Shown piece after piece: positions 52,701 to 62,500 of a DNA stretch of 64,000 bases (the first letter of the stretch is position 1; each line of letters opens with the position of its first letter). A program made the position numbers and the translations under genes. Source of the stretch: Sinosporangium album (GTDB lineage: Bacteria > Actinomycetota > Actinomycetes > Streptosporangiales > Streptosporangiaceae); contig NZ_FNCN01000007.1 in the NCBI RefSeq assembly GCF_900100605.1, positions 186,001-250,000 on the forward strand, in the 5' to 3' direction. The notes beneath the pieces are model-generated. The model saw nothing but the letters and a program-made list of their open reading frames with translations. It did not search any database and was not told the DNA's origin.

Positions 52701-55700
52701 ACGGGGGAGACCTGGGAGACAGGGGAGACGGGGGGCTCGGCCGCGGCTCCGGCGGCCCGGCGGACCAGGCTCCGGCCGTTCCCGGCCAGGCCGGTGAAAC
52801 CGCCGGCCACGCCCCGGGAGCGCGCCGCGTTCTCCCCGTGACGGTGTCAGGCGCCGGCCCCCAGGCGCTGCGCGCGCAGGCGGGGCGCCTGCGCGCTCAC
52901 CTGGACGCCCGGCCCGGCGCCGCGTTCGCCGATGTCGCGTTCTCCCTCGCCACGACCCGCTCGGCACACGAACACCGCGCCGTGATCAACGCGGGGGGCT
53001 GGGGCGCGCTGCTCGACGGGCTCGCGGCCGTGGCCGAAGGCCGGGCCGTGCCGTACGTGATCACGGGGCGGGCGGGGCAGGGACGCACGACCGCGGTGCT
53101 GTTCCCCGGGCAGGGGGCGCAGCGGCCAGGGATGGGCCGGGGCCTGTACGCGGCGTTCCCGGTGTTCGCCCAGGCCGTCGACGCGACCGCCGCCTGCTTC
53201 GACATGAAGCTGACCCGTCCCCTGCGCGAGGTCATGTTCGCCGAGCCCGGTACGGCGGAAGCCGTACTTCTGGACAACACCGCCTACACCCAGCCCGCGC
53301 TGTTCACCGTCGAGACGGCGCTGCTCGCGCTGTTCGCATCGTGGGGCATCCGGCCCGACGCCGTGGCCGGGCACTCGGTCGGCGAGATCGCCGCGGCTCA
53401 CGCGGCGGGCGTGTTCTCCTTGGAGGACGCCTGCACTTTGGTCGCGGCCCGCGCCGGGCTCATGGCGGCGCTGCCGCCCGGCGGGGCGATGGTGGCGGTG
53501 GAGGCCACCGAGGCCGAGGCCGCCGCCCACCTGTCGCCGGGCGTGTCCATCGCGGCCGTCAACGGCCCGAGGGCGGTCGTGCTCTCCGGCGACGAGCCCG
53601 ACGTGCTGCGTGTCGCCGCGGGCTTCACCGCCGAGGGCCGCAAGACTAGGCGTTTGCGGGTAAGCCATGCGTTTCACTCCGTGCACATGGACGCCATGCT
53701 CGGCGATTTCGCGCGGGTCGCACGCGGCATTTCCTACTCCGCGCCGACCGTGCCGCTCGTGTCGAACCTGACCGGGGAGATCGCGCCGCCGGACCTCCTC
53801 CGCACACCGGACTACTGGGTGCGGCACGCCCGCGAAGCCGTACGTTTCGGCGACACCGTGCGGACCCTCGCCGGTCGCGGCGCCACCCGCTTCCTCGAAC
53901 TGGGCCCGGGCGCGGCGCTGTCGGCCATGGTCCGCGACACTCTCACCGGCGAGGCAGGGGCTGGCGCGGGTGCCGGCTCGGGCCGGGTCGTCGTGGCGGC
54001 GGCGCTGCGCGACGGCGACGAGGAGGCGTCGGCGGTCGCGGCCCTGGCCCGCCTCCACGCCGACGGGCACAGCCCTCACTGGCCCGCCGTCTTCGCGGGA
54101 AGCGGGGCCCGCCGCGTCGACCTGCCGACGTATGCGTTCCAGCGTGAACGCTACTGGGCGGCGGCGCCCTCCCCCGCGCCCTCCCACGCGGCAATGCCGG
54201 ACGACGGGCTGCTGGCCGCGGTGCAGGACGAGACCGTTGGTTCGCTGGCCGAAACGCTGCTGGCCGAAACGCTGGATGTCGACGGCGAATCACTGGCGAA
54301 GGTGCTTCCCGCCCTGCGCGACTGGCACCGCCGCCGCGGCGAACAGGCCACCGTCGACGGGTGGCGGCAGCGTGTCACCTGGAAGCCCCTCACCGTCGCC
54401 GCGGCGGACACGCCGCCCGGCAGGTGGCTCGCCGTCGTCTCGGCCGAGCGGTGTGACGACCCGTGGACGGCCGCGGTGGTGGGCGTCCTCGGCCCCGGCG
54501 CCGTCCGCGTCCAGGCCGCTCCGGGCATGGACCTCGAAGACCTTCTCCGTGAACACGCGGGTGTCGGCTTCGCCGGCGTCGTGTCGCTCCTCGCCCTGGA
54601 CGAGCCCTACGGAGAGTCGTCGGGAACGACCCCGGACGGAGAGTCGTCGGGAACATCCCCGGAGACGTCGCCGCGGATGTCCTTGGGGACCTCCTCAGGT
54701 GAGCCCGCCGACGCGGCGGGGCTCGGGAGCGTGCCCGGCGGGCTCATCCGCACCGCCGCGCTGGTCCGGACACTTGGCGCCCTCGGCGTCGCCGCCCCGC
54801 TCTGGTGTGTGACACGCGCGGCCGTCGTCACGTCGCCCAACGACGACATCCCCGAGGCCGGTCTCCCGCAAGTGGCGGTCTGGGGGCTCGGCCGGGTTGC
54901 CGCGCTGGAACATCCGCAGCGCTGGGGCGGCCTCATCGACCTTCCCGACTGCCTCGACCGCCGCACGCTGTCCCTGTTCGCCGGTTTCCTCGGCGCGCCC
55001 GACGGCGAAGACCAGGTCGCCGTGCGACCCGCCGCCGTGTCCGGCCGCCGGCTCACACCCGCGCCGCCCCGCCGTACGGCACCGCCCACGTGGACCCCGG
55101 ACGGCACCGTGCTCATCACCGGCGGCACCGGCGCTCTCGGCGCCCATCTGGCCCGTGACCTCGCCGCCGCGGGAGCACCGCACCTGCTCCTCGTCAGCCG
55201 GCGAGGCCCCGACGCCCCCGGAGCCGCCGAGCTGCGCCGCGACCTCGCCGGGCTCGGCGCCGACGTCACCATCGCCGCCTGCGACGCCGCCGACCGCGGC
55301 GCGCTGGCCGCCGTGCTCGCCGCCATCCCCGCCGACACGCCGCTCACCGCCGTCGTCCACACCGCGGGCGTGCTCGACGACGGCGTGCTCGACAGTCTCA
55401 CCCCGCGGCGGTTCGATGCCGTCTTCCGCTCCAAGGTCGCCCCCGCCCTCCTCCTCGACGACCTGACCCGGGACATGGACCTGGCGGTGTTCGCGCTGTA
55501 CTCCTCGGCCTCGGCGGCCGTCGGCAACCCCGGCCAGGGCAACTACGCCGCGGCGAACGCCGTACTCGACGCCCTCGCCGAACGGCGCCGCGCCCGCGGC
55601 CTGCCGGCGACGTCGGTGGCGTGGGGCGCGTGGGGAGGCGGCGGCATGGCCGCGGCCGACCGCGCCGCGGAAGCCGCCCACCGGACCGGCGTTCGCCCCT

Positions 55701-56500
55701 TGGACCCCGGCCTGGCCGTCATGGCGCTCCGGCAGGCCGTCATGGACCCCGACCCGACCACCGTCATCTCCGACGTCGACCCCGCCAGGTTCGTCCCCGC
55801 CTTCACCGCCGTACGGCAGAGCCGTCTCCTCGCCGGACTCCCCGCCCCGAGCGCCGCAGCCCCCCGCGACGCCGAGACGGCCTCGCTCCGCGACCACCTC
55901 GACGGCCTGGCCAACGGAAAGCGCTCCGGCGTCGTCCTCAATCTCGTCCGCCGCCGCGCCGCCGACGTGCTCGGCCATGCGTCCGTCGACGTGGTCGGCC
56001 CCGACAAGGCGTTCCGCGACCTCGGCTTCGACTCCCTCGGCGCGGTCGAACTGCGCAACCAGCTCAACGCCGCCACCGGCCTCGCCCTGCCGTCCACCCT
56101 CGTCTACGACCATCCCACCCCGACGGCCCTCGCCGACCACATCCTCCGGCAGCTCGTCCCCGCGGCACGCACCGAACCCCCCGGCGACTCCGACGAGGCC
56201 GGGCTCCAGGCCGTCCTTTCCAGCGTGTCGGCCGACATGCTGCGTCGCGCCGGGCTCCTGGAACCGCTGCTGCGCCTCGCCGTACAGACCGAGAACCGCG
56301 CCGACGCCCACAGAGACGCCCGCAGCGACATCCACGGCGACATCCACGGCGACATTCGCAGTGACATCCACAGTGACATCCAGCGCGGCGCCCACGGCGC
56401 CGGCGACCCACGCGCCTACGACGACACCATCGACGCGATGGACGTCGACGAGCTGGTCCAGGCGGCGCTGCGGAACGACACCGACCCCACGCAGGAGTGA
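25712..56500 (+). CDS. Type I modular polyketide synthase, six modules (NysI/AmphI-type)
   Basis: 10,262 aa, one continuous frame from ATG 25712 (weak GAG upstream). It starts with a coiled-coil docking helix ([20 protein letters not shown]) and ends with a docking tail ([18 protein letters not shown]). Six modules, each KS-AT-(DH)-KR-ACP: M1 malonyl, DH, B-type KR; M2 malonyl, A-type KR; M3 methylmalonyl, A2-type KR; M4 malonyl, B-type KR; M5 malonyl, inactive KR; M6 malonyl, B-type KR. All six KS domains have the TACSSSL cysteine and all ACPs GxDSL. There is no loading module, ER or thioesterase. The order equals modules 9-14 of mycosamine polyenes, predicting C9-C21 of the macrolide. Many linkers carry tandem repeats, making it longer than I recall for NysI/AmphI (about 9,500 aa). 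Confidence 0.95.
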   Translation: MSNEQKLRDYLKRASADLQRSRQRVHELEAAASEPIAIVGMSCRYPGGVASPEDLWDMLAEGRDGIGALPADRGWELDAGDGPVEMDGPGEIRGGFLDGAAHFDPDFFGISPREALAMDPQQRVLLEAAWEAFERAGIDPASVRGSRTGMFVGAMPQEYRVGPDDDAGGFVLTGNATSIVSGRLAYFFGAVGPAVTVDTACSSSLVALHLAAQALRAGECSLALAAGVTVMSSATTFVEFARQGGLAADGRCRSFADSANGTGWAEGVGVLVLERLSAARAAGHPILAVVRGTAVNQDGASNGLTAPSGPSQRRVIEQALVNARLTADQVDAVDAHGTGTTLGDPVEAQALLETYGQGRDRPLWLGSVKSNLGHTQAAAGVAGVIKMVMAMRHGLLPKTLHIDNPTRHVDWSAGAVRLLTEQTPWPPRREPRRAGVSSFGLSGTNAHVVLEQAPPLPPHGPEPEPEPESGSGASAARPVDGVVPWPLSARTPEALREQAARLAARLADRPGADAADVAYSLATTRAALEHRAVVLAAGREEGLAGLAALAGGDPAGVRHVVAGPAGGVRGRVKAAFLFTGQGAQRAGTGRELYDRFPVFARALDEVCGHLDPLLDRPLREVMFAAQGTPEAELLHLTGYAQPALFALEVALFRLLESRGVHPDAVAGHSVGEIAAAHAAGALSLADAAALVGARARLMQALPAGGAMASLQATEAEVLEHLASFHAGGADGPFGAPIGVAAVNGPGAVVVSGARDAVENVAGHFESLGRAVRHLRVSHAFHSPLMDPVLEDFRAAAERLAVRTPAVPVVSTLTGGFVPAERLASPDHWVEHARRAVRFADAVACLREYGAGAFLELGPDGVLAAMAQACLDGAATAVPVLRRGRPEAEGVAEAVAALYVRGVPIRWEAYFSGSAVRAVDLPTYPFQHRRFWPKSALSGLGGVRASGLGAARHPLLAAAVSVADAGGLLLAGRLSARTHPWLAGHTVRGRVLLPGTAFLELAVRAGDEVGCDRVEELTLAAPLVLPEQGGVQVQVWVGSADESGRRTLGVHSRPDGADDQPWTRHATGILVEGGPSAAPDGFASLTGGQWPPAGAHPVDLGELYVRLEDAGFSYGPPFRGLVAAWRRGDEVFAEAALPEGGDAAAFGLHPALLDAALHASAFLDLGEHGRGGLPFSWQDVVLHAAGARAVRVRLAPVGDAAVSVEIADADGGPVATVGALTLRAAADAPEGAAPPDAMFALEWVPLRAAAAASRTVGLVGADPFGLGVAPVDGPMSMPMPEVVLAPVSGLGAAGAGVAGIAGVGGVGGGAAGSEAGGADAAVGVAGTAFVAGTALDVEGADVLVGGAGGASPVPGTGGADVLVGGAGSPAWDVGGVDTADTGVVGVVHAVTARVLARMQAWLADESAGGSRLVFVTRGAVAVGGGGGVADVADVAGAAVWGLVRSAQAEHPGRFGLLDLDPDEEDAHDDQAGDDPVGAHPEADVEGTGGPAALVARVAGGDEPQVAIRKGVPLVARLARVRPGDGRRGGEDAGGRAPVWDPDGTVLVTGGTGGLGRVLARHLVAEHGVRHVLLASRSGPAAGGVAVLAEELRALGARVAVEACDLADREAVGRLVAGVPEEHPVTAVVHTAGVLDDGLIEALTPERLGAVLSPKVDALWNVHQATLSCDLSAFIVFSSVSGTLGAAGQGNYAAANAFADALVHARRAAGLPGLSLGWGLWAPTGGMARSLTDADLERLARMGMPALSERDGLALFDAALAFTGPTSAGPTSAGPTSAGPVVLPVRLDLPALRAHGDVPPVLRGLIRAPARRTAAGAAAESLVRTLSLLDPEARTRAVVDLVRTHVAGVLRHGSPADVDPARTFQDLGFDSLTAVELRNRLRTATGLRTSATVVFDYPTVNALAGHVLAELMGADAPASADAPRAATADDPIAVVGMSCRYPGGVASPDDLWRLVREGTDAISGLPADRGWDLDALYDPDPDHLGTTYARGGGFLHEAADFDAAFFGMSPREALATDAQQRLLLEASWEAVERAGIDPVSLRGSRTGVFAGVMYNDYAAMLTGGRFEGHQGSGTSPSLASGRVSYVLGLEGPAVTVDTACSSSLVAMHWAMQALHSGECTLALAGGVTVMSTPTSLIEFSRQRGLSPDGRCKAYSDAADGVGWSEGVGVVVLERLSDARRAGHPVLAVIRGSAVNQDGASNGLTAPNGPSQQRVIRQALAAAGLSAADIDVVEGHGTGTALGDPIEAQALLATYGQDRDTPVLLGSVKSNIGHTQAAAGVAGVIKMVMAMRHGVVPRTLHVHRPSSHVDWEAGAVELLAEEVPWPGIGRLRRAGVSSFGISGTNAHVIVEEPPAPAAGPRRDGEHGEHGGGQSGGRSGERSGERGGEAAGERPGAGAGPDAGPDAGPDAGPDAGPDAGPDTVTAWPLSGRSLAALRDQAARLRSHLNLIPEAACANVGRALATTRSHFDHRAVAVGGPADLRRALAALAAGAPDPALVEGEYGTAGALAMLFTGQGAQRPGMGRELYGRFPVFARALDEVAGHLDAGLGRPLREVMSAEGDLLHETGYAQPALFAVEVALFRLWESWGVRPDLVAGHSVGEIAAAHVAGVLTLPDAAALVGARARLMQALPEGGAMAALQATEDEVDEAVAVLSETSEDGGPVSVAAVNGPEAVVVSGARAAVERIAAHVEGLGRTVKRLRVSHAFHSPLMDPMLDDFRRAVAGLAFAPPRIPMISTVTGRAAGDEVCSPEYWVEHVRRTVRFADGVSALREAGAATFVEVGPGGVLAALAQDLVGGDPAVDAFPSLRADGGEVRAATAALARLHVRGVAVEWPAFFEGTAVRHVDLPTYAFQRERFWPEALPAEATTADPADAQLWGTVRRGDTAGLAALLGLGDEQHASLAALLPALSRWRGRREENAALDALRYRVTWRPFAVGATPVLDGTWLAVAADGADDGVPAALRGLGARVERLTVPAACRDRTHLAALLTSAVADAGGVAGILSLLPLADSASPSPADPLAVDPSAGPEAANGFGLPAGLALSVLLAQALVDVDVAVPCWTVTRGAVATGPGDAAPDPAQAAVWGLGRVAALERPGRWSGLVDLPPALDTATAQRLAGLLAAPPGEGAEDQVALRAGTAYGRRLVRHPLGDRPGAGEFTATGTVLVTGGTGALGADVARGLARAGVGHLLLTSRRGPGAPGVAELTAELRDLGAQVTVAACDVADRDAVAALLEAVPADHPLTGVVHAAGVGQAAPLTGTPLADVAELVAAKIRGAANLDALLGNRAHDRAHDRAHGNDRRRGHGDRDGGVQGRDLAFFVLFSSVAGVWGGAGQSAYAAANAYLDALAERRRARGLAATSIAWGPWAEAGMATHAAVSESLRRQGLRFLTPATALAAMWRAVARGDAAVTVADVDWERYLPVYTAGRPSVLFDDLPEARALSRTAPPRDPAADGIARRLAGLDEAEQRRVLLEVVRREAAAVLGHVDADGVPARRAFRDAGFDSLTAVELRRRLAGLTGLALPASMVFDHPTPAALAAHLRDLLAGATGDTPALPAPSAAGAFDEPIAVIGMGCRFPGGVRSPEQFWDLVSQGGDAIGDFPADRGWDAAALYDADPDAPGKTYSTQGGFVHDAGEFDARFFGISPKEALTMDPQQRLLLETAWEAFESAGIDPASAHGTATGTFIGSTYQEYGLGMDDGSAGHAVTGTSPSVLSGRLAYVFGLEGPAVTVDTACSSSLVALHLACQSLRAGESSLALAGGATVMTNPAAFIAFSRQRALAGDGRCKAFGAAADGMSLAEGVGVLVLARLSDARRAGHEVLAVIRGSAVNQDGASNGLTAPNGPSQRRVIRQALANAGLTPADVDAVEAHGTGTALGDPIEAQALHEVYGEGRERPLLLGSVKSNIGHTQSAAGVAGVIKMVLALRHGALPPTLHADAPSPHIDWTPGTVSLITGPAAWPAGDRLRRCGVSSFGISGTNAHAILEEAPRDAAAHSETGGGDAPRPAAIPAVTAPALTAPVVTAPIVTGAVPWVVSARDPAALRGQASRLAVHADSLNARDDAPGTRDTLDTRDLRGPREVLDVGHSLVTTRSMFDHRAVAIGAAVGSAGGGLRAALRAFGDGGASPGVVHGVADLGGKTVFVFPGQGSQWYGMGARLLDESPVFAERLHECARALSEFADWSLLDVLRQADHAPTLDRVDVVQPASFAVMVSLAHLWQSCGVRPDAVVGHSQGEIAAACVAGALSLEDAARIVALRSQAIGRVLAGSGGLVSVPLPVAEVERRLRGRGGDVSVAAVNGPSAVVLAGAADDLEALTAGLVAEGVRAKRVAVDYASHSAHVELLRDELHAVLAPVRPRAAAVPFYSTVTDDRLDTADMDASYWYRNLRNPVLFHSAITRLHSAGHDKFIEVSSHPVLTMAVQAAVDELGGGAAAVGTLRRDDGGAHRFLFSLAEAFVRGAHADWGRVFAGTGARRVALPTYAFQREHLWAVAPRPAPATRADAADSDFWAAVERDDADTLAADLRVDRDRLAPLLPALSGWRRARRDRTTVDTWRYRATWKPLTGLPPAALTGTWLLVTPDGYGDADVGAALTAHGAQVRHVTVPRACADRDSMAALLSEAASEAARIVHDDRQDGRHDDRPAGSHGSHGAPAETEAAAADTAPPGEEPGIAGIVSLLALDETPDERQPALPGGLAATLALVQALGDLGVDTPLWCLTREAVSAGRADRLARPVQAQVHGLGWTAALEHPKRWGGVVDLPGSLDRRGGERLAAVLTGATGEDQLAIRAHGVLARRVTRAAPADSPVVDARAADAPAHVDPAARQPAAPALGPNPVPVPGGASAGRPTGPARRWVPQGTVLVTGSGGTLAPHLARWLATQGARHIVLVGRRGGDAPGAADLAAELAARGCEAVFAACDVTDRDAVAGLLADLRAGGHTVRSVFHTAAVIELAALEETTAEAFAKVMHAKATGARHLDELLDDDQLDAFVLFSSTAGMWGSGRHAAYVAANAYLNALAEHRRGRGAPATSVSWGIWADDMKLGRVDPRQIRGSGLVFMDPELALIGLRHALDDTGPVTVVADLDWERYYPVFTSGRPTALFEDIPEVKALRQDAERRTPAGGFAARLLALPAAERDRALLDLVRAEAATTLGHTSPDALPEHRAFRDAGFDSLTAVDLRNRLSAATGTALPTTMVFDHPTPVALAAFLRWRLAGADGDAVGAADTPVLGASPGEPIAVIGMSCRYPGGVASPEDLWRLVERGGDAIGEFPPDRGWDAAGLYDPDPDRPGKTYSIHGGFLDGAADFDAAFFGISPKEALSMDPQQRLLLEAAWEALERAGIDPASLRGSRTGTFIGASYQDYTSGSSGGEGAEGHLITGTIPSVLSGRVSYTFGFEGPAVTLDTACSSSLVALHLACRSLRDGESSLALAGGVSVMATPNAFIGFSRQRAMAPDGRCKAYADGADGMSLAEGVGLLLVERLSDALRHGHRVLAVIRGSAVNQDGASNGLTAPNGPSQERVVRAALADARLSAGDVDAVEGHGTGTRLGDPIEAGALLATYGQGRERPLLLGSVKSNIGHTQMASGAAGVIKMVMAMRCGTLPQTLHVDRPSTHVDWAAGSIELLTEPRPWPATGSPRRAAVSSFGLSGTNAHVILEQAPAEPAGLAGLADGADGADGGGMSDGGGLDAGRADSGAGPDAEPVGLAGDHSAADPGPGRDPDRPPAGARPVVLPAELPVVLPVVLSARGDAALRAQAERLLAHLGERPGLPLADLAFSLATTRAALDHRAAITARDRGELVRGLTALRDGLPYGGLVTGRAGAARSAYVFSGQGAQRPGMGRELYARYPAFADALDAVLTRLDLDADRPLREVMFAEPSTAEAALLDDTAFTQPALFALEVALFRLVESWGLRPAYVAGHSVGELAAAHVAGVLSLDDACTLVAARARLMAALPAGGAMVSVEATEDEVLALIAGLDGGLAAGREDRVSVAAVNAARSVVVSGAEDAVLDVAARAEAGGRRARRLRVSHAFHSPLMEPMLDAFAQVARTVSYGVPEIPLVSTVTGAAVGAGEMGAEYWVGQVRGAVRFADAVAALTERGATEFLEIGPGGALSGAIEDGRAEDSEDGRPEGSRAMPVLRAGRAGLGEADALAEALAWLHTRGARPDWAAVFGGTGARVADLPTYAFQRRRFWPEAGAAVPYGDPADGEFWTAVEREDLPALEASLRVESGTLAPLVPALAAWRRRSRDRSTVDGWRYHVTWKPLPGSPSSASGTWLALVPPGSAAGDAVLAGLVRLGVDVVRVEVPRGTARAALADRLRGPDVAGMAGIAGTAGIAGTAGMAGMAGMAGTAGVAVAGVLSLLALRNDDTPHGSAAEDPSRSGRQGGPGGFALGGPGEGTRDGLTWDGLWATAVAVQALGDAGIDAPLWCVTRGAVAVGRSDQVTAPGQAAVWGLGRSAALEHPARWGGLVDMPEEIDGAALRRLSAVLAGAEDQVAVRASGAYARRLARRPRGGPFGSYGDSPLPGAAERDGGSRTGPGTPEGFDAGGTVLVTGGTGGLGAHVARWLAGRGAGHLLLASRRGPAAPGVDELRRELAELGARVTVAACDTADRDDLAALLERFPVSAVFHVAGVVDDAVLDNLTPERFEAVLRPKVASAVHLHELTRDTGLSAFVMFSSTAGTLGSAGQGNYAAANAFLDAFAEYRRAHGLPATSLAWGPWAEAGMVADGAGLEGRMRRGGFVPMEPRLALEAMGEVVERGDTAVTVVDLDWERFAGVFARSPLFADLPEMRRAAPGATQATGGNVTAGGEAGLRERLAVLPESARPRLVLDLVRAQAAAVLGHGGADAVAADQPFSDLGFDSLTTVHLRNALAAATGLRLPASLVYDHPTPLALAERLLGELLGSLPQTAPTQTASAAAPGADDDPVAIVGMSCRFPGGIETPEELWALLSEGRDAISGFPDDRGWDLPALARGASATLEGGFLRDVGRFDAPFFGISPREALAMDPQQRLLLETSWEALERAGIAPDSLRGSATGVFVGTNGQDYMSVLRRGATDVRGHAATGNTASVMSGRLSYTFGLEGPAVTVDTACSSSLVALHLAVRALRGGECSLALAGGVSVMSTPDAFVEFSAQGGLAPDGRCKVFAEAADGTAWSEGAGMLVLERLSDARRHGHTVWGVVLGAAVNQDGASNGLTAPNGPAQQRVIRQALADAGLTPRLVDAVEAHGTGTTLGDPIEAHALVAAYGGDREHPLLVGAVKSNLGHTQAAAGIAGVIKTVMAMRHGVLPETLHVDEPSSHIDWSGGVLSLVRHRRPWPDTGRPRRAGVSAFGVSGTNAHVILEQVPPAEESPEERPEEQPAAQPMVPSVVPSVVPWVVSGKSEAALDAQIERLAPFRDAAASAAAVRDVGFSLARRTRFAHRAVLLNGERVARGVAADTSAAFLFPGQGSQRLGMGRGLHTRFPVFADSFDAVCAELDRHLDRPLRDVVWGSDEDLLDQTVYAQAALFAVGTALFRLVESWGLRPDLLAGHSIGEVAAAHAAGVLSLADACTLVAARGRLMQALPAGGAMVSLQAGEDEVLAYLARPHSGRGGLVPAPREGSPGRADTAGAQSAAAVSVAAVNGPSSVVISGGEDAVEEVRSHFERVGRKTTRLRVSHAFHSPLMQPMLAAFRAEIADLAFHAPAVALVSNVTGGLATADLVARPDYWVRHVRDTVRFADGLQTLRDAGAGALLELGPGGALTALARQHHDCAAAPALRAGRPEEEALLTGLARLHVAGVHVDWASVFDGTGARRVDLPTYAFQRDLYWPEPAPPPSVSADPAEAEFWSAVEREDVGSLAAALGLDGDTVATLVPALPALSAWRRSRGQASAADRWRYRVAWTPLPDAEAAALPGAWLVIAPAAPRDGVGGADGADGAGNTVGGWAAAVAAALGRETVCLEVGADDRDALVGCLAGSQVAGVVSLLAVACGEGRPPSGLAWPDVLMEVLAEAGVDAPVWCLTRGAVSATPSDGPADPAQAAVWGVGRVAALSRPARWGGLVDIGETLDERTAGRLRALLRASQAVPGDPGSVEQVGARGAQPGPGSAGIAGGWPGAGFEDQVALRPSGLYGRRLRRAEAGRGGWTPSGTVLVAGDAPGFRGHVARWLGGHGAAHVVVAGSGETDAALEAHLSELDVAVTFAACDPGDHERLSEIIAAVPERWPLNAVVYTGHQGDGEGADRDAYLARAADGVAALETALGGRELEAFILFTSIAGIWGIAGRETGAAAGAYLDAVAQRRPDALSVAWGAWTDTTPPALARHLRLNGLPAVEPARALPAALSALPAALSALSTQPGLSGPSAARSLSGPPDLSGDSGLPASSATIAPSAPSAPPVLPVLPGLSMPTGPSGPLHVGPAADAAWAEMSTVTVVDVAWDRFAPAFTRDRASVFFADIPEVRESAGEPAAEAASAVQGLRTVLPGLSPAERADRLAMLVRSEVAAVLGYADVAAVRTDHAFKDLGLDSLTAVDLRDRLNAATGLRLPATVVFDHPTPKALASQLEADLLGRSDTHEVAVLRAASPAALNDTVDAAGDPVVIIGMSCRYPGGVRSPEDLWQLLLSEVDAIGDFPSDRGWDLDRLAKGDREGRGRSAARGGGFLYDVADFDAAFFGVSPREALIVDPQQRILLETAWEALERAGVDPAALRGGDTGVFIGGGSGDYRPSLGQIGHVETAQSASLLSGRLSYTLGLEGPSVTVDTACSSSLVALHLAAQALRAGECAMALAGGVTVMSTPVGFVEFGEMGALSPDGRCRPFSDAANGTGWSEGVGVLVLTRLSEARRHGHRALAVLRGSAVNQDGASNGLTAPNGPSQRRVIRRALANAGLSAADVDAVEAHGTGTTLGDPIEAQALLATYGQGRERPLLLGAVKANIGHTQAASGVAGVIKMVMAMRDGSLPATLHLDTLSSHVDWSAGAVEPLTSRAAWPRTGRPRRAGVSSFGASGTNAHVILEQASEEVGPADPADPAERAERDGGDLGDRGDGGLGRGSGGPADQAPAVPGQAGETAGHAPGARRVLPVTVSGAGPQALRAQAGRLRAHLDARPGAAFADVAFSLATTRSAHEHRAVINAGGWGALLDGLAAVAEGRAVPYVITGRAGQGRTTAVLFPGQGAQRPGMGRGLYAAFPVFAQAVDATAACFDMKLTRPLREVMFAEPGTAEAVLLDNTAYTQPALFTVETALLALFASWGIRPDAVAGHSVGEIAAAHAAGVFSLEDACTLVAARAGLMAALPPGGAMVAVEATEAEAAAHLSPGVSIAAVNGPRAVVLSGDEPDVLRVAAGFTAEGRKTRRLRVSHAFHSVHMDAMLGDFARVARGISYSAPTVPLVSNLTGEIAPPDLLRTPDYWVRHAREAVRFGDTVRTLAGRGATRFLELGPGAALSAMVRDTLTGEAGAGAGAGSGRVVVAAALRDGDEEASAVAALARLHADGHSPHWPAVFAGSGARRVDLPTYAFQRERYWAAAPSPAPSHAAMPDDGLLAAVQDETVGSLAETLLAETLDVDGESLAKVLPALRDWHRRRGEQATVDGWRQRVTWKPLTVAAADTPPGRWLAVVSAERCDDPWTAAVVGVLGPGAVRVQAAPGMDLEDLLREHAGVGFAGVVSLLALDEPYGESSGTTPDGESSGTSPETSPRMSLGTSSGEPADAAGLGSVPGGLIRTAALVRTLGALGVAAPLWCVTRAAVVTSPNDDIPEAGLPQVAVWGLGRVAALEHPQRWGGLIDLPDCLDRRTLSLFAGFLGAPDGEDQVAVRPAAVSGRRLTPAPPRRTAPPTWTPDGTVLITGGTGALGAHLARDLAAAGAPHLLLVSRRGPDAPGAAELRRDLAGLGADVTIAACDAADRGALAAVLAAIPADTPLTAVVHTAGVLDDGVLDSLTPRRFDAVFRSKVAPALLLDDLTRDMDLAVFALYSSASAAVGNPGQGNYAAANAVLDALAERRRARGLPATSVAWGAWGGGGMAAADRAAEAAHRTGVRPLDPGLAVMALRQAVMDPDPTTVISDVDPARFVPAFTAVRQSRLLAGLPAPSAAAPRDAETASLRDHLDGLANGKRSGVVLNLVRRRAADVLGHASVDVVGPDKAFRDLGFDSLGAVELRNQLNAATGLALPSTLVYDHPTPTALADHILRQLVPAARTEPPGDSDEAGLQAVLSSVSADMLRRAGLLEPLLRLAVQTENRADAHRDARSDIHGDIHGDIRSDIHSDIQRGAHGAGDPRAYDDTIDAMDVDELVQAALRNDTDPTQE
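29580..29830 (+). repeat. Gly/Ala/Val low-complexity repeats in module 1 linker
   Basis: Repeated units encode [19 protein letters not shown] and two copies of [10 protein letters not shown], in the non-catalytic KR half of module 1. They add about 80 residues of disordered sequence. Confidence 0.7.
30994..31045 (+). repeat. 15-bp tandem repeat (GPTSA units)
   Basis: Three copies of a GGCCCCACATCGGCC-like unit encode [16 protein letters not shown] between KR and ACP of module 1. Confidence 0.8.
32905..32965 (+). repeat. 12-bp tandem repeat (PDAG units)
   Basis: Five exact copies of GGGCCGGACGCC in the KS-AT linker of module 2, encoding (PDAG)5. Confidence 0.85.
35558..35640 (+). repeat. His/Asp/Arg-rich tandem insertion inside the module 2 KR
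   Basis: GCCCACGACCGC repeats encode [20 protein letters not shown] between the KR Rossmann core and the catalytic Ser strand, a place where other KRs of the protein have only a few residues. Confidence 0.8.
36398..41340 (+). other. PKS 1 module 3: KS-AT(methylmalonyl)-KR(A2)-ACP
   Basis: The AT differs from all others in the window: GHSQGE (Ser4227) and [11 protein letters not shown] (Tyr4328), the methylmalonyl signatures. KR has FHTAAV without LDD, Trp4991 and His4996 three residues before Tyr4999 (A2-type, linked with methyl epimerisation). This is the expected module 11 of polyenes; its methyl becomes the C16 carboxyl after P450 oxidation. Confidence 0.9.
37728..37790 (+). repeat. 15-bp tandem repeat (VTAPx units)
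   Basis: Four degenerate copies of GTGACGGCACCGGYC encode [18 protein letters not shown] in the KS-AT linker of module 3. Confidence 0.75.
41390..46400 (+). other. PKS 1 module 4: KS-AT(mal)-KR(B)-ACP
   Basis: KS with [12 protein letters not shown] with GHSVGE (Ser about 5910) and HAFH, malonyl. [22 protein letters not shown] (VDD, B-type), GQGNYAAAN active. ACP GFDSL. Predicts the C15 hydroxyl. Confidence 0.85.
44646..44740 (+). repeat. 9-bp tandem repeat (AG[I/T/M] units)
   Basis: About ten copies of GCAGGCAYR/GCGGGCATG encode [18 protein letters not shown] and so on in the structural KR part of module 4. Confidence 0.85.
46457..51320 (+). other. PKS 1 module 5: KS-AT(mal)-KR(inactive)-ACP
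   Basis: KS and malonyl AT (GHSIGE, HAFH) intact. The KR lacks the NADPH loop: [14 protein letters not shown] replaces TGGTGxxG. Its active site reads [22 protein letters not shown], so the catalytic Tyr is Gly8252 and the Asn is Gly8256. ACP is GLDSL. The beta-keto group should survive, matching the C13 ketone that closes the hemiketal in polyenes. Confidence 0.88.
51389..56160 (+). other. PKS 1 module 6: KS-AT(mal)-KR(B)-ACP
   Basis: KS TACSSSL; AT GHSVGE and HAFH (malonyl). [23 protein letters not shown] and [10 protein letters not shown] (B-type, active). ACP GFDSL near 56033. Predicts the C11 hydroxyl. The docking tail follows from about 56160. Confidence 0.85.
54607..54665 (+). repeat. 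27-bp duplicated unit (GESSGT)
   Basis: GGAGAGTCGTCGGGAAC occurs twice 27 bp apart in the module 6 KR structural region, followed by degenerate thirds. Confidence 0.7.
56326..56390 (+). repeat. 12-bp tandem repeat (DIHG/DIHS units)
   Basis: Five copies of GACATCCACRGY encode [19 protein letters not shown] just before the C-terminal docking helix. Confidence 0.85.
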
Positions 56501-56512
56501 CGGAGCTCGCCC

Positions 56513-59500
56513 ATGACCACCCCGAACGACAAGGTCGTCCAGGCCCTCAGGTCCTCCATGAAAGAGGCCGAACGCCTGCGGCGCCACAACCGCGAACTGC
56601 TCTCCGCCGCCGCGGAGCCCATCGCCGTCGTGGCCATGAGCTGCCGCTACCCCGGCGGAGCCGACACCCCTGAAGCCCTGTGGGACCTGGTCGCCGCCGG
56701 CGTCGACGCCACCTCCCCGCTGCCCGCCGACCGCGGCTGGGACCTCGCCGCCCTGTACGGCGCGGGCACCGACACGCGCGGCACGGACGTCAGCCTGCGG
56801 GGAGGTTTCCTCGACTCCGCCGCCCATTTCGACGCCGACTTCTTCGGCATCTCGCCGCGTGAAGCCGTCACCATGGACCCGCAGCAGCGGCTGCTGCTGG
56901 AGACCTCCTGGGAGGCGTTCGAACGCGGCGGCCTGGACCCGGTCGCGCTGCGCGGAAGCCGTACCGGGGTCTTCATCGGCACCAACGGGCAGGACTACGC
57001 CTACCTGCTCGTGAGGTCCCTCGCCGACGCCACCGGCGACATCGGCACGGGCATCGCCGCCGGGGCCGTCTCCGGCCGAGTCTCCTACACCTTCGGGCTG
57101 GAAGGGCCCGCGGTGACCGTCGACACCGCCTGCTCCTCGTCCCTGGTCGCCGTCCACCTGGCCGTCCAGTCGCTGCGCGCCGGTGAATGCGCGCTCGCCC
57201 TCGCCGGGGGAGTGAACATCATGTCCACGCCCGGCTCGCTCCTGGAGTTCAGCCGCCAGGGCGGGCTCGCCGCCGACGGCAGATGCAAGGCGTACGGCGA
57301 CGCCGCCGACGGCACCGGCTGGTCCGAAGGCGTCGGCGTGCTCCTCCTCGCCCGCCTGTCCCACGCCCGGCGCAACCGCTATCCCGTCCTCGCCGTCATC
57401 CGAGGCTCCGCCGTCAACCAGGACGGCGCGAGCAACGGCTTCACCGCCCCCAACGGCCCCTCGCAGCAGCGTGTCGTTCGCGCCGCCCTCGCCAGTGCGG
57501 GGTTGTCCCCGGCCGATGTGGACGTGGTGGAAGGACATGGCACGGCGACGCCGCTGGGGGATCCGATCGAGGTGGGGGCTCTTCTCGCGGCGTACGGGCA
57601 GGAGCGTGACAGGCCGCTGTTGCTGGGGTCGGTGAAGTCGAACATCGGCCACACGCAGGCGGCTGCGGGTGTGGCGGGTGTGATCAAGATGGTGATGGCG
57701 TTGCGGCACGGGGTGGTGCCGCCGACGCTGCATGTGGATGCGCCGTCGTCGCACGTGGACTGGTCGGCGGGCACGGTCGAGCTGCTGACCGAGGCGCGGG
57801 AGTGGCCTGAGGGCGGCCGGCCGCGTCGGGCCGGTGTCTCCTCCTTTGGGATCAGCGGGACGAACGCGCACGTGATCGTGGAGCAGGCGCCGTCCGCACC
57901 GCAGGAGGCGGCGGCGGTCGGGGAGCCGGGTGTGGTGCCGTGGGTGGTGTCCGGCAAGTCGGACGTGGCGCTGGACGCGCAGGTCGAGCGGGTGACGTCT
58001 GCTGCGGGCCGTGCTGTGGATGTGGGGTTCTCGCTGGCGGGCCGTACGGCTTTCGCGCACCGGGCGGTGTTCCTGGCGGGGCCGGACGGGGTGCGGGAGA
58101 TCGCGCGGGGTCGCGCGGGTGAGCGGTCTGTGGCGTTCCTCTTTTCGGGACAGGGGGCGCAGCGGCTGGGGATGGGCCGGGAGTTGCATGGGAGGTTCTC
58201 GGTGTTCGCGGCGGCGTTCGATGAGGTGTGCGGGCTGCTGCCGGGTGTGCGGGATGTGGTGTGGGGTGAGGATGCGGGGCTGCTGGATCGGACGGTTCAT
58301 GCGCAGGCGGGGTTGTTCGCGGTCGAGGTGGCGCTGTTCCGGCTGGTGGAGTCGTGGGGGGTGCGGCCGGACCTGGTGGCGGGGCATTCGATCGGCGAGG
58401 TGGCGGCGGCTCATGTAGCGGGGGTGTTCTCGCTTGAGGATGCGTGTGTGCTGGTGGGGGCGCGCGGCCGGTTGATGGACGCGCTTCCGTCCGAGGGCGC
58501 TATGGCGGCGGTGCAGGCCACCGAGGGGGAGGTGCTGGCCGAGCTGGGCCAGGATGGTGTGGCTGTGGCGGCGGTGAATGGGCCCGCCTCGGTCGTGGTC
58601 TCTGGGGACGAGGATGCCGTCGAGCGGGTTCGGCGGCATTTCGAGGGGCTTGGGCGGAAGACGTCGCGGCTTCGGGTGTCGCATGCGTTCCATTCGCCGT
58701 TGATGGACCCGATGCTGGAGGAGTTCCGGGCGGTGGTCGAGGGGCTGTCGTTCAATGCCCCGGAGTTCCCGCTGGTGTCGAATGTGACCGGTGGCCTGGC
58801 CGATCCCCAGGTGGTGACGACGCCCGACTATTGGGTGAGGCATGTGCGGGACACCGTAAGGTTCGCCGACGGGGTACGGAGCCTGCGGGAGGCGGGGGCG
58901 ACGGCGTTCCTGGAGCTCGGGCCTGGCGGGGTGCTGACCGCTCTGGTGCGGGGCATTGTGGACGAGGGGTGTGTGGCCGCCGCCGGATTGCGTGCGGACC
59001 GGCCGGAGGAGACCGCGCTGCTCGGCGGGCTTGCGGAGCTTTACGTGGCCGGCGTGAAGGTCGACTGGGCCGCGGCCTTCGACGGCACCGGGGCCCGGCG
59101 CATCGGCCTGCCGACCTATGCCTTTCAGCGTGAGCGGTACTGGCCCGCACTTCAGCCTGATGCGGGCGATCCCTCAGCCCTTGGTCTTGCCACGGCCGAC
59201 CATCCACTTCTGGGTGCTGTCGTCCCCCTCGCTGGTCGTGAGGAGCTCCTGTTCACCACCCGGCTCTCCACCCGGGAACTCCCCTGGTCGGCCGACCACA
59301 CCGTGGACGGCGTCGCCGTTCTGCCGGCGACCGCGTTCCTGGAGCTTGCCGTACTCGCGGGCGACTACGCCGGATGTGACACAGTGCGAGAACTGTCGGT
59401 GCGTGAGCCGCTTGTCCTTCCTGAGGATGGCGCGGTGGTCGTGCAGGTCTGGGTGGGGGCACCGGATGCGTCGGGCGCCCGGAGCGTGGGGTTCTTTTCG

Positions 59501-62500
59501 CGTACGGATGGTCCGGGTTCCTCCGGGCGCGGCATGGTTGAGCTTGACGAGGTGTGGGTCGAGCATGCGTCGGGTGTCCTGGCCGAGGGCAGGCAGGATG
59601 TCGAAGCCTTCGACGCTTCGGTGTGGCCGCCTCGGGGCGCGGTCGCGGTCGACGTCGAAGGGCTCGGGGAGGGGCGGGGGGCGGCCTTCCAAGGGCTGCG
59701 CTCGGCGTGGCGCCGAGGGGCCGAGGTGTTCGTTGAGGCCGCGCTGCCTGCCGAGGTCGCCGGAGACAGCGGGCGATTCTCGATCCACCCGGCGTTGCTG
59801 GACGCCGTGGCGCAGGCGGACGAGCTCGTGCATGGGGTCGGCACGGGGCCGGACGGCAGGGGCCATCTCGGTCCGCATCTCAGCCCGACCGCGTGGCAGG
59901 GTGTCGCGCTGCACGCGGTTGGGGCGTCGGTCGTGCGTGCGCGGCTGGTCCGCGCGGGTGGTGAAGGCGCGGTGTCGGCCTTGCTGGTCGACGTCAAGGG
60001 CGCTCCGGTGCTGTCGGCGGAGTCACTGACTCTCTCGGTCCTCTCGGTCCCCGGTGCGCACAGGGCTGATGGCGGCGGGTCTCTGCTCACGTTGGAGTGG
60101 ATCCCGGCTCCGTCCGGCCGCAACGGGGTTGATCGGGCGACGGGATACAGGCCGACGGGATACGCACTGGTCGACTTCGCCTGGAGTGCTGCGGAGGCAC
60201 CTGCGGCGAAGCGCGGTCACGGCCGGGACGGTGGGGCCGTGACCACACCCACGTTGGATCCCCCGCGTGGCCATGACCGGCCGTCTGGTACGGCGCAGCC
60301 CGGCATGCCGGTCCCGGAGGACGGGTGTTCCGGGGACGGCGTGTCGCTGGGCTTGTCCATAGGCGTCGGCGATGCCGCCGGGCTGGTTGAGGAGCCGCCG
60401 CTGATTCACGGTGGTTGGAGCGGGGTTCCGGTCGGGGCGCTGGCGGATCTGGATTCTGCGGTGCCGCCTGTCATCGTGGTTCCGGTTCCGGGTGTCGACG
60501 GTGATGATGTGCCGTCGTTCGTGCACGGGGTGTGCGGCCGGGTCCTGGGACTGGTACAGGAGTGGCTGGCGGGGGAGCGTTTCTCGGGGTCGCGTCTGGT
60601 GTTCGTGACGCGAGGGGCTGTGTCGGCCGTGTCGGCGACGGGGGAGTCGGTGGATCCGGCGGCTGGTGCGGTGTGGGGGTTGGTGGGGTCGGCGCTGTCG
60701 GAGAACCCCGGGCGTTTCGGGCTGGTGGATCTGGAGCCGGGGGCCTCACTGCCGCTGAGCGATGTGCTGGCGGGCATGTCGGCGGTCGGCGAGGAGCGTG
60801 TGGCGGTTCGTGGTGGTGAGGTCCTGGTCGCCCGCCTGGCCCGGGCATCGGCGGACGCCGCAGGCCCCGCGCGGCGCGGGGTGGCCGACATGGGGTCCCC
60901 GTCCGATGGGTCGGCCGCGGGGTCGGCGGCCTTCGTCGGCTCCAACGACGCTGGGCCGTCGGCTGCCGTCATGTTGGGTGCTGGTTGGGCCGGTGACGGG
61001 ACCGTACTGGTGACCGGCGGGACCGGCGGGTTGGGACGTGAGGTGGCCCGGCATCTGGTGGTCACGCATGAGGTGCGGAGCCTGCTGCTGGTGGGGCGCC
61101 GGGGGCTGGAAGCCCCCGGGGCTGCGGAGCTGGTGGAGGAGCTGCGGGGGCTGGGCGCCGAGGTGGTGGTGGAGGCGTGCGACGCTGCCGATCGTGACGC
61201 TCTCGCGGGGGTGCTGGCGCCCGTGGGATCCAGGCTGGTGGGAGTGGTGCATGCGGCGGGGGTGCTGGACGACGGAGTCGCGACCTCGTTGTCCGGCGAT
61301 CGGGTGTCGGGGGTGCTGCGGTCGAAGGTGGACGCGGCCTGGCATCTGCATGAGCTGACGCAGGGCCTGGATCTGCGGATGTTCGTGCTGTTCTCGTCGA
61401 TCGCGGGGGTCATGGGGGCCGCCGGGCAGGGGGCCTATGCGGCGGGGAACGTGTTCTTGGATGGTCTGGCCAGGTATCGGGCTGCTCGGGGGTTGTGCGG
61501 GGTTTCGGTGGCGTGGGGGGCGTGGGCTCCTTCCGGTGGGATGACGGGGGCGCTGTCGGAGGCGGATCTGCGCAGGTTGACCGCCTCGGGGGTCGCGCCG
61601 CTGCCGGTGGCCGAAGGGCTGGCGCTGTTCGATGCGGCGGTTCGCGGGCGGGAGCCGTACGTGGCGGCGTTGGGGCGTTTCGCGGTGAGTGCTTCGCCGG
61701 GTGGTGAGGTGCCGCCGCTGTTCCGGGGACTGGTCAGGGTGAGGCGGCGGGCGGCTGCGGCGGGAGAGGCCGCGGGGACGGCGTCCGTACTCGCCGAGCG
61801 TCTACGTCAGATGCCCGAGGCGGAGCGCGGGCGGCACATGCTGGACCTTGTACGGCAGGAGGCCGGGGTTGTCCTGGGGCATAAGTCCGGCAAGTCGGTC
61901 GATGCCACGCGAGAGTTCCGCGACCTGGGGTTCGACTCGCTCACCGCGCTGGAGCTGCGCAACCGGCTGGCCACGGCCACCGGGCTGCGCCTGCCCGCGA
62001 CCCTCGTGTTCGACCACCCGACGCCGGCGGTGCTGGCCGAGCACCTGACGGCGGAACTGCTGGGGCAGCACAGCGAGTTCGGCATCGCCGTCGTGAATGC
62101 GACGCTGCCCGCCGACGAGCCCATAGCGATCGTCGGGATGGCGTGCCGGATGCCCGGCGGGGTCGAATCGCCCGAGGACCTGTGGGAGCTGGTGGCCGAG
62201 GGCAGGGACGGCATCGGTGACTTCCCCACCGATCGAGGCTGGGATCTCGACGCCCTGTTCGGCGGGCAGGGACCCGGGCGCGGCGTCAGCGCCACTCGTC
62301 GCGGCGGCTTCCTGACTGGTGTGGGGGAGTTCGACGCTGACTTTTTCGGTATCTCGCCGCGTGAGGCGCTGGCGATGGACCCGCAGCAGCGTCTGCTGCT
62401 GGAGACATCATGGGAGGCGGTGGAGCGCGCCGGGATCGATCCGGCGGCGCTGCGCGGCAGCCGTACCGGGGTGTTCGTCGGCACGACGGGCCAGGACTAC

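Noticed and set aside
60060-60990. Search for an enoylreductase domain between DH and KR of PKS 2 module 1
   Set aside because: The length is that of a KR structural half and no ER nucleotide-binding glycine motif is present.
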